64,000 nt of DNA, from contig FN649748.1 of the NCBI GenBank assembly GCA_000310025.1, positions 741,072 through 805,071 on the forward strand. Direction: 5' to 3'. This document shows, in pieces, positions 26,537-40,100 of this stretch (position 1 is its first letter; each line of letters begins with the position of its first letter). Both the position numbers and the translations under genes were made by a program. The DNA comes from Ectocarpus siliculosus (Eukaryota > Sar > Phaeophyceae > Ectocarpales > Ectocarpaceae). The notes under the pieces were generated by a model that was not told where the DNA came from, did no database searches, and worked only from the letters and a program-made list of their open reading frames with translations.

Positions 26537-26680
26537 ATGGGCAGCGCTGGTCGAACGCCTCCTCCGGGTGCCCCGGCAGGAGGCGAATGGGTTCAAGAGA
26601 GATACTGCGGATGTTGTGAAAGCTGTGTGAAGCTGATATGTTGCTGCCTGTTTTGCTACACGCCCTTCGACTCTAGAATG
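26537..26680 (+). CDS. First exon of a small Cys-rich, probably membrane-associated protein
   Basis: ATG in context taccATGG starts 48 codons ending at a good donor (ATG/gtgagc) in phase 0. The product has a Pro/Gly-rich start (RTPPPGAPAGG), then EWVQERYCGCCESC, a hydrophobic Cys-rich stretch (VKLICCCLFC) and YTPFDSR. Short Pro-rich proteins with a (Q/E)-(R/K)-YCG element and a CCC-rich hydrophobic segment ending D(T/S)R occur in protists, often annotated as conserved unknown, and may be palmitoylated or membrane-embedded. That comparison is from memory of the pattern only. The following exon was not found. Read without splicing, the frame stops at 26800 after 87 codons. Confidence 0.4.
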
Positions 26681-29438
26681 GTGAGCGAACAAACGAAAAC
26701 ACACGTGCATGCGGTTTGCCTCGCTCGGAGTGTGTTGTATCAGCGATGTTTCCACTTCACCTTAATATATTGCGGTCCAGCGGAGTCGTCGAACGGTTAA
26801 AGTTTGCATCAGGGCGCGGTTTGAAGCTGGACCGCCCGATACTTGGTCGTCTCGTGTCCCGACTTTTTCGCAACCGAAACCGATCCCTCCTGTACCGGCC
26901 AGAGTGGTGACGCGTCCTCGAGAATGTGGGTGTGTCGGGACAAATATGTCAACATGTGCCGAAGACAGATACATCCGTATGTATTGGGCAGTTTGGAGTT
27001 TGGATACATACAAGATCCGATCTGGAGAGTATGTGTGTGTGGGGGTTATGGCTGCATCAAACCTGCACCGTTTCGGCTGTTCGGTGGGTCTCGCGATAGC
27101 CCTACACCACAGCAACACAGCCGTGCATGTCCTGGCTCGGTTGGTGCCTTGTGGGTGGAGATACAGACGGGGGGGGATTTAGACACGCCCAAAAACTATT
27201 GAGGATCAGTGCGGGGCCCCTCGAGAGAGAGCCCGCGCATGCGAAATGCGTTCTCCTTTCTCGTTGTGTTCTTGTCTTTGTGTGGATGTGCTGTGCGCTG
27301 GAAGGAGCACGGCGGTGTGGTAGTCAGGGATTCTTGTCATCTACTTCGGTCCTGGGTTAATTAACATCGTCCCCAATTACTACCCACTACCATGTGAAGG
27401 CGCGGTAGCCTTCGTGGGAAGGCACGGTGGCAGTTAACATGGGCGAGATGTCGCCGTGATGTACGCTACTTCACTGACTGAGTGTAGGTCGCTTCGCGGT
27501 TCTCTTTGTTTTTTATGCGGTTCAATCTTCTTCATACTCCGCAGGATTTATTAACCAAGTTCATGCCTCTCTCTCCCGCGTGCGTGCGTGCGTGTTTTTT
27601 TCGCCACGGGTGTGGCAGGTGTACGTGGTAGAAGGGAAGAAGTACAAGGCGGCGGCGTAGTAGAAGGCATCTCTTACGCGCGACGTGATGGTGGCCTAGA
27701 CATGAATTTTGCTCTGTGTCGTTCGAGATTTGGCGCAAGTATGTAATGGTGCCGTCCCTGAGTAACACGTGAAGACACGTCAGCCGGTTGTCGTGCCGTC
27801 GTCGTCTTGCCCCGGCATGTAAGGCTGATAAGCACGATGGACGGCGAGTGGCCCATCTTTGAACACAAACGGCAAAGCATGTTTTTACCGAGATTATGCG
27901 CCGTGTCGAAAGTCCGAAACGCCCAGCGGGCGAAGTTTCCGCAGCTGCTGCAGATTGTTTGGTTAATGAAGCCGTATTCATTCGTGAGAAGAGGACGTCG
28001 ATGGTTTCATACCGAAATAACGCACCATTTCTGGATCTTTCGCGAAAAGGCGGTACCAAGTTTGTTGGTAGTTACGATATCACCACCCCAGTGTGCGATA
28101 TCATCTGTACTTTTTCTTCGCGACCTCGCGTCCGCGTCGTCATGTGGCTTGCGTTTCGATGGCCCGATTTCCACCCGCGCTGCTATCGCATGCAACGACT
28201 GAGAGAGATGTTCAATCCTGGTACATATTTTTTTCTTATCAATTTGCAATAGGCCCCCTTAATATAAATGTTTTTTCGATCTTTTTCGAATGCGCATTGC
28301 TGTATATGCACACGCCCGTTTTCTCGTGACACACGGGTGTTTCAATGGCGTTCGATCAATATTTTTTTGTCAGTTGACCTTTATTGCGCCGTTTCCACCG
28401 GAAACCACTTCTTTCAGCGCAACGGTTCGATTATTGGTCGACCTTTCGAGGATTTGATGTTGACTCCATGCCGATCTAGGACAGGTTTAGTTTAGTCTCT
28501 TGGACTTGAAGTGCCCGTTTGGTAGCCCTCCTTCCCGGGACGGTTGGCCATACTTGAGTTAGTATTTGATCGGAATTCGTTCGTGCGGGGTCGTTTGCGG
28601 TTATGCCCTTTGTGATATAGTTGCTTTGTGTCATGGTCGTTTCGGTTCGGATGTTGGGCAATTTTTCCAAGCCCCACCGGTTATATCCACCGATGCTGCC
28701 GCCCCAGGTCATTCTCCCGCTTCCTTGGTTGTAACAACATTATCGTGGTGTGGGTGAGGGTTTTGAGTCGCCGCATTTGATCCACCCCCTCCACTTCCTG
28801 GTTGACGAGAACCCTCCCAGATTTGTTTTTTTACTTGCAACTACGACCACTCAGGGTGGGCTCGTGTTCTTGTGAGGTGGGCGTATGACGGAATATTACC
28901 ATGTTTGCTTTGGGCATTATCAGACGTATTCGCTGCGTTATGACGTCATGGCAAGATTCAGGAGTTTATCGAGAGTCATTACAGAAGGGCTGTCGTGTCT
29001 GTGGTTTGGTTTACATTCTGGCCGCATGGTGTACATGCACAGCGATAGGAAGCCATAATCAAGGATATTAGAAACAACCCGCATCTGCTGTAGCCCCTCT
29101 CAGCTCCAAGGTGATTGGAGTGAAGAGGTTCAAAGAACATTGCATCGATCATTCGCGTCCTGCTCGTTGTGAGGTTGGTGTGTGCAGCTTGTTGTTCATA
29201 ACGTTTGTGACCCAACTTTTCCGAGCACCAGGTGGGAGATGCTTTTAGTGCGTGTTGATTTGCCTGTGTGTGAGATAGTAGGGTGTGCAGTAGATCGTTT
29301 CTCACGGGGAGGTACAGAAGTGAGGCAATCAGAAACAAGCTCCATAAACTATGTGGTACGCATGATCCCTCGTTTATCAAGTTTCAATATTGTTTCTCCC
29401 TTCGCTCTTTCTCTCTCTCTCTCTTTGTCTGCTCTACG
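26681..29438. other. Mostly unassigned DNA
   Basis: Open frames of 100-175 codons overlap on both strands at 27532-28252, but none has convincing splice sites, composition or a domain. The missing 3' exon or exons of the gene starting at 26537 should lie here. A short (CT)n tract (29407-29425) precedes the next gene candidate. Confidence 0.35.
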
Positions 29439-30367
29439 ATGGATAGTCTCGACCTGGAAACAATGATTCGCGAACTAATGATCACCACCGAAAACTGTTT
29501 CCGTTTCCTCGACGAAATAGGAAATATTGCGACTCCCCCTTTTTTCGAAGAAACGTTGCGTTGGGTCGTCGACTCTTGCTCGGAACTTCCTCCTTCGACT
29601 GAGATATCAACAAGACAAGTATGGAGTAGAGGTGCCGCACCGAAACGTTTCTCCTAGTCCGTGAGTTGATCCGTTGCGGATATCAGAAGGTACTGAGCAA
29701 GACCGGAACAGTTTGTACCGTGTAGACAGCAGCAGCAATAGCAAACGACAACAATAGAACAACAACAATAGCAACAACCAAGCGATTCGACTCTTCCAAC
29801 GGGTATAGGGGGGCCAGGAGGAGGTCCATTTGACCCCCAGTGTGTCTGGCATCCCCGACAATGGACTTGCAGAGACCCAAACGCCTCTGGTGAACGTCTT
29901 TTACTCGTGGAACAAGCGTGAGTCGCAATGACGCCGCCCTAAACCAACATTAAGCCTTTGCGTTCACCTGTACCAGCCATAACATATAGAAGTACCGCGG
30001 TACAGTGCGTGCGCATGAAAAAATATTGGGAGACCCCATCATTCGCACCACTCACATCAACACCCACCATTGACCAACAATGACACATTCACGAATATCG
30101 CCATTGACCATCGAACGTATCTCGCGCCTTCGGAGAAGATGCCGTCCGCTCCAACAGAACCGACAATCGACGAGCTGCTACGAACAATCAAGCATGACAC
30201 CCGTGCATGTCGAATCAAAACGTTGTTGTACAGTTTTTCATTTTCGATACCCGTTCCCTCCCTCACTCAAGTACATATATTCACATCGTCAGCGAATGCA
30301 CTGGGCCATCAAACATTTTCTGCGCGAAGAACACTCACTCGCACCACAAGGCACAGCCACGTTGTAG
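29439..30367 (+). CDS. Hypothetical small protein, two-exon model
   Basis: ATG 29439 follows a CT-rich leader and opens 60 codons beginning MDSLDLETMIRELM and ending EISTRQ at donor gtatgg (phase 0). A candidate last exon, 30272-30367, follows acceptor ctccctcactcaag and reads YIYSHRQRMHWAIKHFLREE to a TAG. Together they give 91 residues, mostly acidic then basic helical sequence. No family is recognised. A second possible internal segment (APTEPTIDELLRTIKHD, about 30147-30197) could instead be coding. Without splicing the first frame stops at 29657. Confidence 0.3.
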
Positions 30368-30557
30368 TGATTCTTCATGCTCTTCCCTTGAGCCTTGACG
30401 GCCGCTCCACTCGTTCTTCGCCTCCGTGGCCGTTGTGACTGACTGTGGTCGACTGCAGGGAACTGAGTTGTAGCAGGAACAACCTCTGAGGTATCTGCAG
30501 GCTGCCTGGCGTAGCGACACCCGCACACTATAGCGGAAACGAGATCCACCCTCCCGC

Positions 30558-33500
30558 TTACGAGGTACCACCCCCTTCACCACCGCCACCAGGTACATTG
30601 CCGCCACCAGTCTTAGCAACGGCCATGTCGCCATCCTCGTCGCGCCCTTTTCCCTCATTCTGGGTGCTCCTGCTCCCGTTGTTGTTACCAACACCTCTGC
30701 CCCCCTCTCCCCCCCCGGTGCCGGCATCTTGGGGCGCTGCCGAAGACAAAGAAGTGCGAGCTGGTCCTACTGAAGACGAAAACAACATCCGTCCCACCAA
30801 GGACAAGCGCCTGAACGGGCCCAGCACGCCGTCCGGACTGGAAGGAGAGAGAACCTCCGTGTCAGTCGGTGAGGTCCCGGTATTCGGTAGCAAGAAACCC
30901 TCAGCCTGAAGGAGACGGATCTGTCTCTGCTCCAGCTCGGCCGCGTTGACGATGCGACGGAACCCCTCCGTCTCCACGAAATCCGTCTGGAAGTTGGTCT
31001 ATTCTCGTTGATTTCAATGTGGTTGGAGCAGCGAAAGGGTCGGGCGTGGAGAAGGGGGACGAAAGGTTCTTATCTTGTCGTATGAAGTGAGAGCTAGAAA
31101 TGCCCCGAAGGCGGGTGTCGGTCGTGGACGTAAGCTGTACGAGACCGGTTGAAAACAAAATGTGAGGCGGCAGCGTGGGATGACAGACTGTGACCTACCG
31201 AGAGCAAGGGAAGGTTGGGGACTGTGGCTTGACAAACGCACTTCTCTTCCTTTCTGTCTTACCTCCATAACATCCAGAACCTCGGCCCTAGCGCGGTCGA
31301 AAATGTCGTACGCCGTCACATGCGTTGACAAAATCTCATCCCGGCACTCCCCGGATATGTTTACCTGTGAATGCATGAAACAAGTAGCAGAATCGCCCCA
31401 ACCAAGAAGCGAGGGAGCGCCTCATTGATTGCCGTGCACGTAGGGATGCTGAAGACGAGGGGGGGGTTGCTCGTGCATGTGTGAAGACATACGTGAAGCG
31501 TTTCGATGCCGAAAAAGAAAATCAGCACACGAAATACATTGTGCCTGACATCTCTCCACACCTGGTCGGGGGCTCCTTCCCTGATGTACTGGTCCACAAT
31601 GCGCATTGTCGCCGCCTGCAAGCGGAAACGCGGGGGGTGGGGGAATGGTCGAGGTGGGAAGTACGATGATGTGCTCGTGAGGGTACCTCTTCGTCAAACG
31701 TGCTTTCCAATGTATTTTCTGAACTTTCTCAAAGGCCCAACACGCTGCAGAGAGTGCAGGTTTCCAATAACGGAGATATGTCATTAGTAGGTACTTCTTC
31801 GTAGCAGGGATACAAGAACAGCCTCGCCCCCAAATTCAAGAATTTATTTCTGAAGCGGATGAAAAGATGCCGCAGTTGACAGTATCGTCTTCTATTTTCG
31901 CGAGCAAAGACATTGAATGGCCATTTGTTCTATTTATTCGATAATGCGGTATAGGTGCACCCGATGCGCGATTCTAGTACCCGCTGAATAATGGATATGT
32001 ATTCGATAAGCAATCCCGTCACCTCTTGAAATACATACAATCCAATGCGTATCGATATGTGATGCCAGTACACGCCGAATGTAACCAATAGTTTTGATAT
32101 GGAACTTCACCACCCGATGAAATAAACACCATGTACATCGATATGTGATTCCGGCAACTTGACATTGAAACACTCGATCGGTATGTATGTATCGATATGC
32201 TGTTGAAGGAACTTGCATACATCGGTAAGCGATTCCAACACCTTCTGAACAACCAACACGCCTATCCAATGGCCTATGCTCCAAGGTGTGGATTCCGGAC
32301 GTATCGCGGGGCCTCGGCATAGGACCATATTCTAAGCTATCTTCGTCGTTTGGTGGGTGGGCGAAATTTGACGAAACACGCATTCCCCACAGACCAAAAA
32401 GGAGCGTTCTATGAAGCTTCCTTGCCGATGCCGCTCTACCTGTCTGGCGAAGTACTCCATGATCTCCTCCCTGTCTAGGGAGTCGAGGTAAAAGTCCACC
32501 AGCTCATGGGCCACCTTAGCCTCGATGTATCTCCGAAACTCGACCCGAAGTTGCTCTACGGATAGCTGCTGCGCCAAATTGGCTTTAAGCTACACATTGG
32601 ACGGATGGATGGGGACGCGTAGACACAAGAACCCGGTATTTTGAAGCACGGAATGTGTTGATGATGATATCCTCGTTGATGGTCTCCTTCAGCGGAAATA
32701 GACGCGAACAAACCCGCTATTGTCTCTTCCGTGCTAACTGAACATTTGGGGGGTGGGAGTGTGAAATATGCCCTCCCTCGAGCTTCGACCTGGCAGAAAT
32801 GCGGTACTCTGCAGGCCTAGGAAAAGTAACGCAATGTCGATAGAATGAATGGGCGGGGGAAGAGTCGATAAGATTATGACGAATGCTGGGAACATGCTGC
32901 TATTACCGCAGTATCACGTCTCTTACGATCCAAACCACGAACAACTTACAGATGGCTATCCAAACACGAGTGATTCCGAAAGGTGTGTTTAGAACATACG
33001 GTACTGGTCATGAGCTAAGACAAAGCGACAAACCTAGCGGAACACGAGGGTGCTTCCGCCGATTCAAGGTAATAGAGTGTTGATGCAGACATGCGCTGGA
33101 ACAAACACCTGACAGACCAGGGCGAGAGCACTATGCGTGAATTGCGACACCACCATTGACAGACGCGCACACGCCGAACAGTACAATAGGAAAAAATAAA
33201 CAACGACCAACAACCAATGATTACTGAATAAACCACGCGTCGTGAGGGAAAGGTCCCCGAACCTGTGCGGGGGAAGGCATCTCCGAGAAGCCCTGGGTGA
33301 ACGAGTACAAGTACTCTGCGTTCCCTGTCAGCTTCATCTTGAACGGCTCCCCTATGGAACCCCATAGCAGCGTGTACGTCGACAACACCGGATCTGGGTC
33401 GTGGCATGAGTGCAGGGATGCGAAAGATAAGCCAAGACTATTCGCCACGACGGCATCGTGACCACCAGCAAGGGTTTTATCGCTAGCGCGTGTGTTGAAC

Positions 33501-36500
33501 GAGCACGAATACAAATTTCGGATCGGACGCCTACAGTGAATCGCTGCTCGTTTTCCTAAGGCCAGGCCGCAAACCAAGTGACTACCACAACCTCTCACGA
33601 ACGATGGTCACACAACAAAGAAGCACACAGCAACGTGGATAGCGACTCACACGCGATGGCCACTCTTCTGACGTAGCAGTGGTGGCCGTCGAGAATTATG
33701 GCCACCACGATCGCGTAGCTGAACAGGAGAATAGTCAGGCATGACAGGGTCCACTTCATCGCCTCATACTCGTTGAACTGCTTCCGGACCCACCTCAGCT
33801 GACGGGCACATACAAGCCTGTACTTGCAGCACCACCAGCAGAGAGAAGGACAGTCAATGAAAGACCGGGGTCCAAGGAACGTGTAGTGTACGTGATCTCC
33901 TTCACAGAGACCACTACGCGGACAATGACAACGACAAGGGCGTCGACGGCCCCTATCAACGACAGCCCGAAGAAAAAAAATACGGTGGAAAAGGGCAGGT
34001 ACAAGTTCCATTTCGACTCGACTTCTTGAAAAAGAGGGCCATCGTGGGAGCATAGACCTGTCCGTTCGTATCGCTGTTTTCAAATCCCAACCAACACACA
34101 TGAGGGCGAATTATCAGAAGCAAATCGACAACACGTATTCGCTGCGACTTGCCCTGTCCCACATTAAAACACTGTAGCAGAGTGCCCAGGCTTGTGAGCA
34201 CACTCGCTGGAGAAAGTAAGATCTGGACGGTGTCGGACTTCAATGACTATGGTGTTCACGGCGGATCGGAGCTCTGCGCTAGAAAGGGCGGCACCGTCCC
34301 ACGAAGTGGGGCAATGCTTTCATCATACCCCACGAAATGAGGGTCGCCTGCCCTTTTCTACAGTTTTCCTAAAACGCCCAGGGGCACTTTGGTGCCCATG
34401 GTTGACCCATGGTTGACCCATGGGAAGCCCATGGGCGGCTAATCAGAGCCATTCCAACCGGAACCAGTGTACTCCAAAAACAATTAGAATATCTGCGTCT
34501 GGAACGGGACATCATAGCCGCACGTAACCATGACGCTACCCTTAACCCCAACCCCAAGCCCACACGAGACGTGCTAGGTTGGCGCTGGTCGCTAAGTTCT
34601 AGGTTGATGTGGGTGGCTACGTTCTAGGTTGATATGCCGGTGGCGAAGTCCTAGGATGGGGTGCCCACTGTGGGTACTTCATTTTCATGAAGTGCCCATG
34701 GGTGACCCATAGTTGACCCATGGGTGTCCCATGGACGGTTTAGCAAAACTGTAGTTAGTGCGGGAGATTTTCGAAATGAAGAATAACTTTTTCTCGGGTA
34801 CGCAAGTTCCACTTTCGACTTTCTTCAAGGCCCACAAGGCAACGGGGCTTCTGCGTCGTTCTCGCCATTCGAAAGTACGCACGACAAGTACTTCAGAAGC
34901 AAGGCGAAGAACGCAAAAGCAACGACGTGAGCGACGACCCGGCTGGTGCACCATCCACTTTGTTTTCGCCGTAAGATGAACCCTGACGCCCAGAAAAGAT
35001 ATCACGACACCAGAAAAGATTGGACGACAATTCGCACGAATAGTCTACACACGAAGCAAACCAAAACAGTGATAACTGACTGCAAGTATACCGACCCAAT
35101 CTCTAGACCAAAAAAGAACACACCACCAGGTCCCCCTCCCCTCACCAGAGACACAATATCATGGAGAATCCAAAAGCGTCCATGCCCAGCACCACCCGCG
35201 TCGCGCCCGTCGAGGTGCCGCAAGAGTTGGCAGTTTCGTCGAAGAAGAAAAGGTCTGGGTCCAGGATGGCCAGCAGCAGGGGTATCAGACCGGTACTCGA
35301 TAGTAGCAGTACCTGGACCCTGAAGAGTCGAGTTGGACACGCCGGCACGGCGTCTGTTGACTTTCGAGAATAATATGCGCAGAATGACACGTACGTTTGT
35401 TTACTACGCGGTGGAACGCAGAAGCACAACAAAAACGCCCAGATGCCTACATGGGAAACACGTGGGGCCGACACTGCAGCTAACCAACAGCCCTTCGAAC
35501 CAGAAAAAGTTGAGGCTTGCTCCTCCTCAGAACCCTACACCACAGGCGATACCTGTGTTGAACTTACGTTGCGCACCACATGTTGTCGTCGTGCTTGATC
35601 AATATCCTCCACAACCTGTACACCCGAACGACGAACGACATAAAGTGCGCCATAAGTGTCGTCCACGAAATAGAGACCTTGGGTGTAAGAGAAGGCGAGG
35701 CGAGCAGGGCCGGGAGGGGCGGGAGAGGCGGGGAGAGTCAGGTACACGGAACGTTGGAAACGATGGCCGGGTAACGAACAGCGGGTGTAGTAGACAGAGA
35801 AAGAGACGGGTACACCCAGAATGTAATCGGTGATGATTACACCATGGAAGCCAAACTCCGGTACGCACGCGAGACGAAGGAGACACCCCCGGGCGGGCCG
35901 CACGAAAGATTCTACAGAGCAGCCGGCTCGAGACATGAGCAGAAACCAAGGCTAGGGCGACCTCAAAGCGGAGGCTGGAGTTGTTGGCGTACGACCTCCC
36001 GGCAAAACCTCCAACCGCGTGGTTCCGGAATATATCGCTTGGAAGTCGTTTCATTCTACAACCTCATCGGTCTTCCGCCGACTGTGGCATGTGCGTGTGC
36101 ACGCCATAATCCCGCCGACCGCCGGCCCTTTGACTTGATTCACTGACATGGTGAGATTGTTATGCGCTGTCGCTCAACAAAGGTCGATGATTAATTATAC
36201 TGTGGCCCTTGAAAACCGAGGCAAAGCGAAGGGGCCTAGAGTAACGCGATCGGTTCGTGTTTGCTGAACCCTTGCAGCACCACCTAATACCGTATTCTGT
36301 GACCGCGCGAAGTACACGTACCTCAAAATAGCAGTTGGCGAGGAAGTCGTCTTCGCTCCTCTGAATAAGGCCGTGGCCTACCGCCGCCGCAAATGTCCAT
36401 GCGAAACCCGCGAATGTCTGCGCGTTCAAGGATAGAGGAAACACGAGTGAGGAGAAGAAAAAGGCATCGAGAGCATGTGGGGGTAGATAGATGGACATGG

Positions 36501-37128
36501 AGAGCACTTGGGGGGAGTCACGTGGATCGAGGAGGCGGGGGAAAAGGAAAGGACAAGAGAGACGGGCAAGGGGGTATTGAGCAGTGGAGGGCAGAGACAG
36601 TAGCTAGATATTAGGTAGAGACAGAGAGAGAGATTGAGGTGGAGGCCGAGACGAAGACTGAGACGGCGAGCGAGAGAGAAATTGCGGAAACAGCGTACTG
36701 CGCGTCAACCAGGGCGGCACAGAGAAAGCAGGTTGGTTTTCTTCGAGAAACCGGCAAGGTGATGGCCCAACAGGACGATCAAAACTACCGGAAGCAACAA
36801 GTGTTGCCGTTTACAAAATTGAGTTCTCTATCGTCGAACAGAAACCGAAGAGTTTTTTTTACCAAAACGGTGAAGGTAACTGCCGAAAACGTCAACGACG
36901 TCCACAACTGCGACGGCAACAACGACGACGGCAGCGTTTGGTTTGTTTCGTTCGCGTGCTCACCATGATGATGACGATATCGACGTTCTTGGTGACGTAT
37001 GGTGGCCACTTCCGCCAACGAATTAGATGGATGCACACGCCCAGGGCAAAGGCTTGGAAGGTACACACTATGCCCAGCATGAGGTAATCGACAAAGGCCA
37101 AAGGCTCCCACGGTTCTTTGTCCGGCAT
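30558..37128 (-). CDS. 7TM-RGS protein, paralogue A (most diverged copy)
   Basis: Ten exons: 37128-36964, 36417-36322, 35677-35568, 35319-35146, 33817-33651, 33393-33263, 32589-32440, 31615-31562, 31364-31263, 30998-30558 (TAA). All phases agree, giving 529 residues. Exons 1-6 encode seven hydrophobic segments, including FVDYLMLGIVCTFQAFALG, KNVDIVII, TTLMAHFMSFVVRVYR, VLLLSSTGLIPLLLAIL and WTLSCLTILLFSYAIVVAI, separated by basic loops (IRWRKWPPY, WRILIKHDD, RQLRWVRKQFNEYE). Exons 7-10 encode an RGS domain: VEFRRYIEAKVAHELVDFYL, RIVDQYIREGAPDQ, VNISGECRDEIL, YDIFDRARAEVL, DFVETEGFRRIV. RGS domains speed GTP hydrolysis by G-alpha; the 7TM-RGS layout is that of plant RGS1. Versus B and C it starts MPDKEPW, has EYFARQ for GYFGRQ in the RGS domain, and ends in a Gly-rich tail about 30-50 residues longer. 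The intron between exons 4 and 5 carries a MITE; that between exons 7 and 8 carries a minisatellite. Confidence 0.85.
31935..32290. repeat. Imperfect minisatellite in an intron of RGS paralogue A
   Basis: Blocks built around TATCGATATGTGATTCC (variants TTCGATAATGCG, TTCGATAAGCAATCCC, ATCGGTAAGCGATTCC) recur at irregular spacings of about 40-85 bases. A 149-codon minus-strand open frame over it, with repeated GIAYR/GITYR peptides, is explained by the repeat. Confidence 0.55.
34360..34753. mobile_element. MITE with CCATGG repeats inside an RGS paralogue A intron
   Basis: The left end CTACAGTTTTCCTAAAACG and the reverse complement of the right end CTACAGTTTTGCTAAACCG match over about 26 bases with few differences. 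Inside both ends, the block TTGACCCATGG/GCCCATGGG is repeated several times. The element is about 394 bp with no protein and lies between the exons at 33817 and 35146. Confidence 0.65.
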
Positions 37129-40100
37129 GTTTCGTCACGTCTCTAGGAAGTCCGCGTCCTATTAGTACGTCGAACCGATGGCATGCCCTGAAATATCCCC
37201 GGTAAGGTCGGGGGGTGGGGGGATGGGGTCGAACTTACGCATCACTTGTTGCTTGTCTCTGTCAGGCCAGGCCCGGGGCCAGTTTTCGAAGTTCTGGGAT
37301 GGGAGGCCACACGAGGTACATCGTACCTCCCGCAACTCTCGGTGTCTCTAACGCTCTCTGGAGTACAAGTTCCTTGGTGCCGTCCTGTCAGAATTTCTGC
37401 CGAGGTTCCTATACGGACCCGGTGTGGGGGAGTGCGCTGTAAGGATAGCATGTTCTGTTGAGAGAAAGAGCAATCATCGAAGAAGAAAAATCCTAATAGT
37501 CTAATACCTGAGCAGAAACCCGGGGTGCTGCGAAGTCTTCGTGATACTGAAGTAGGACTGATTCCCTGGGGACTTTCGGAGCCTCCTCGGCATAGAGCAG
37601 ACCAATCTATGCCACAGGTATCCAGCTACGCACTCTTCGAATGTTCCGCTGGCTTTGGCAGGTTGTTTGAATGCAGATATTCGCGTGTTTCAGACTCTGT
37701 GCAGAGTACACACATGCGCCCTTATGCAGGGAACCGTTGTTGTTGCGAACACCATGGCAGATACCATTGTGTGGAGAGTTCGATACATTTGTTAGGCCCT
37801 TCCTCAACAAGGAGTCGACTCGATGACGTTGGAAAAAATGAGAACACTCCAGGAACCTTCGTATTGCTACAGAGTTGCACACCAAAGGTCTCAGAGGCTT
37901 GAGCTTGATTCATTTTCCAAACCTACTGTAGTCTAGAGCGTTCACCTACAGAAATTAAGAATCGAACGCTCTGGAACACTTTTTTTCCGTCTTGAGATTC
38001 AGGGGCTGAGACAAAGTACATAGAGGGCGGGACAAATATGGGTGGTTCCCCGCTTGCATCAACGATCTACTTCTTTTAGTTTGGTGATCCTTGGAAGTCC
38101 ACACCAGCGGATAAACAAAGCGAAACCACACGCTTAAACCCCGCAACAAAATGATTGATATGACATTTGTTCCGTCATGCAGCTTTAGAATCTACTGTAC
38201 TGTATGTACATGCGGCTTCAATATAGATTTGGTTGAAGGTCAGGCCGACGGTTTCCTCTTGGCATCCTCCCCTATTTTGCGGAGGTAGGTTCGAACTCCC
38301 GCTGACATTCCGAAGACAGACGCATCATACCAATCACTGAAAGGACGCATCGGTACATGTGTAGAGGAGGTACTGTACCGCCTTTTCGATTCGAGCCTGT
38401 GGACCGCATGCTTGTGTGTAGACTGGTGTACTACTCAACGAGGGTGTGTTCCCCGCACCATTCGCAACCACACTACACCCACATGCAACATGCACGTGTG
38501 CGATCGCCCTGTGCGATGGTCCGAGCAATGAGAGGGGTTGGGTGGGAGCCTGAGCTCCCGCAACCAACTTCGCGCTGTAGAAGGCATCGTTAAATGTCTG
38601 CAAAAAGTGCCCGGTTCTGTTGAGATCAGGTGTTCATGCGTGCGTCGGGAGTGACACACCTTTACGTCATTCGTACAGAGAGAGGGTGACCCGGCTCACA
38701 TGGATGTTGTTTGACTACGCTCACCGAGGTGGCATCCACTATTTTTCGAGGCCACAAAATGATTTTGTTCGTCTCCATGGTTTAAGACCGTCCAGGTCGC
38801 ATTTGGCATGCAGCGGACAGAGAGGGTGGTTGGCGTCCGAGTGACACAAATATGTGCGCCGCTAGAGCCAGGGTTTGAACGTGTTCGCAATAACTTCGGG
38901 CGTGCAGGTACCACTGCACCGCACACCTTGTAACAACGACGCATTCCAACACCATGGGTCGAGTTTGCCCCATGTCATATGTGCAGTCGCTTGCTCTTCT
39001 CGCACACACAAGATAGGCTACCACGCAAACTGCAGCGCATCGACTCCGACCACACAGGGAGTGAGACATATGCTGGCGTCATCCGAATACTTGCCTCTCT
39101 CTCGTTCGACCACCCTCAGGCACAGCCCGGTTCTCGTGCAGTTTATAAGAAGTCCTCCTCCCGTCTCTCTCCACCCGTTGGATCAGTGATCCAGAGTCCT
39201 GTCGCCAACAACAGCTCCTCGCACGGGGCCTGAGGCGTTACTGTTTTCGGGGACAAAGGCTACGGTAGTGTCGCACAACGATCGTTTTGCATCAGGGAAA
39301 TCGCCGGACCATATATATATATGTGGACGTCCGTCCGTCGTCGACACTCATCCCCTCAAGTAGGAAGATGAGCCCTTCTTCTATTCTTCTTTTCTGTGAC
39401 TGGCATTCACAACGTGCCCCGCCCACGCACACACGTTAACTACTTGCGCATGGATCATGAACAAGAGTCTACCGCGTGTAAAACTTTTGACATTTTTTCT
39501 TTCACTTCCGGACTGATGTAACTGTCGCTGGGGCGTCGTTTTTTTTTCGGTCATCGAGATGCAGTATCGCCCGAGAATCGAGGAGGTGCAGTGTGAGCGC
39601 GTCTCCCCGAAAACTGTGTAAGAGCAGCCCACAAACAGTTCGAGCAGATGAGCAGTTCCTTATTGCCGCCACGGCACAGTTTTTGCCTTCTACCTGCAGT
39701 AACGCGGGGAGAATTAGGGAAAAGCAACGCTCTCTATTAATTTAGGACACCTAACACGACTGTTAGTCGTCACCCGCCTCTGGATTCAAAATTGGGTAAT
39801 GTTCACTCGAGAGAGATTAACGATTAAGTAACCCGCAGTATGTCTTGAGGGAGCCAGAAAGCTTCCCAACGGAGTCGTGAGTTGGCATGAGTAACATGGC
39901 CATAGATAAGGCCATGGCGGCCACGGCCGGGGCGACAGTGAGTGGCGATCAAGGGCGTTTTGCCAACGAAGGCTGCAAGACCTTGCTTCAAATAATTCTA
40001 TCACCATCACATCACTTCTCACGACACAAAATACGAAGGCCATGTGATGCATGATTACCCGCTTCCTTCTTCTGTCGCTTCCCGCGTTGTCTTGCCAAAA

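Noticed and set aside
30335-30727. 130-codon minus-strand frame overlapping the last exon of RGS paralogue A
   Set aside because: Different frame from the RGS exon and not alignable to the tails of B or C. It could be an alternative tail only if an intron after LSL is shown to be used.
31934-32383. 149-codon frame with GIAYR repeats
   Set aside because: Explained by the intronic minisatellite and by part of RGS exon 7. No start or splice support.
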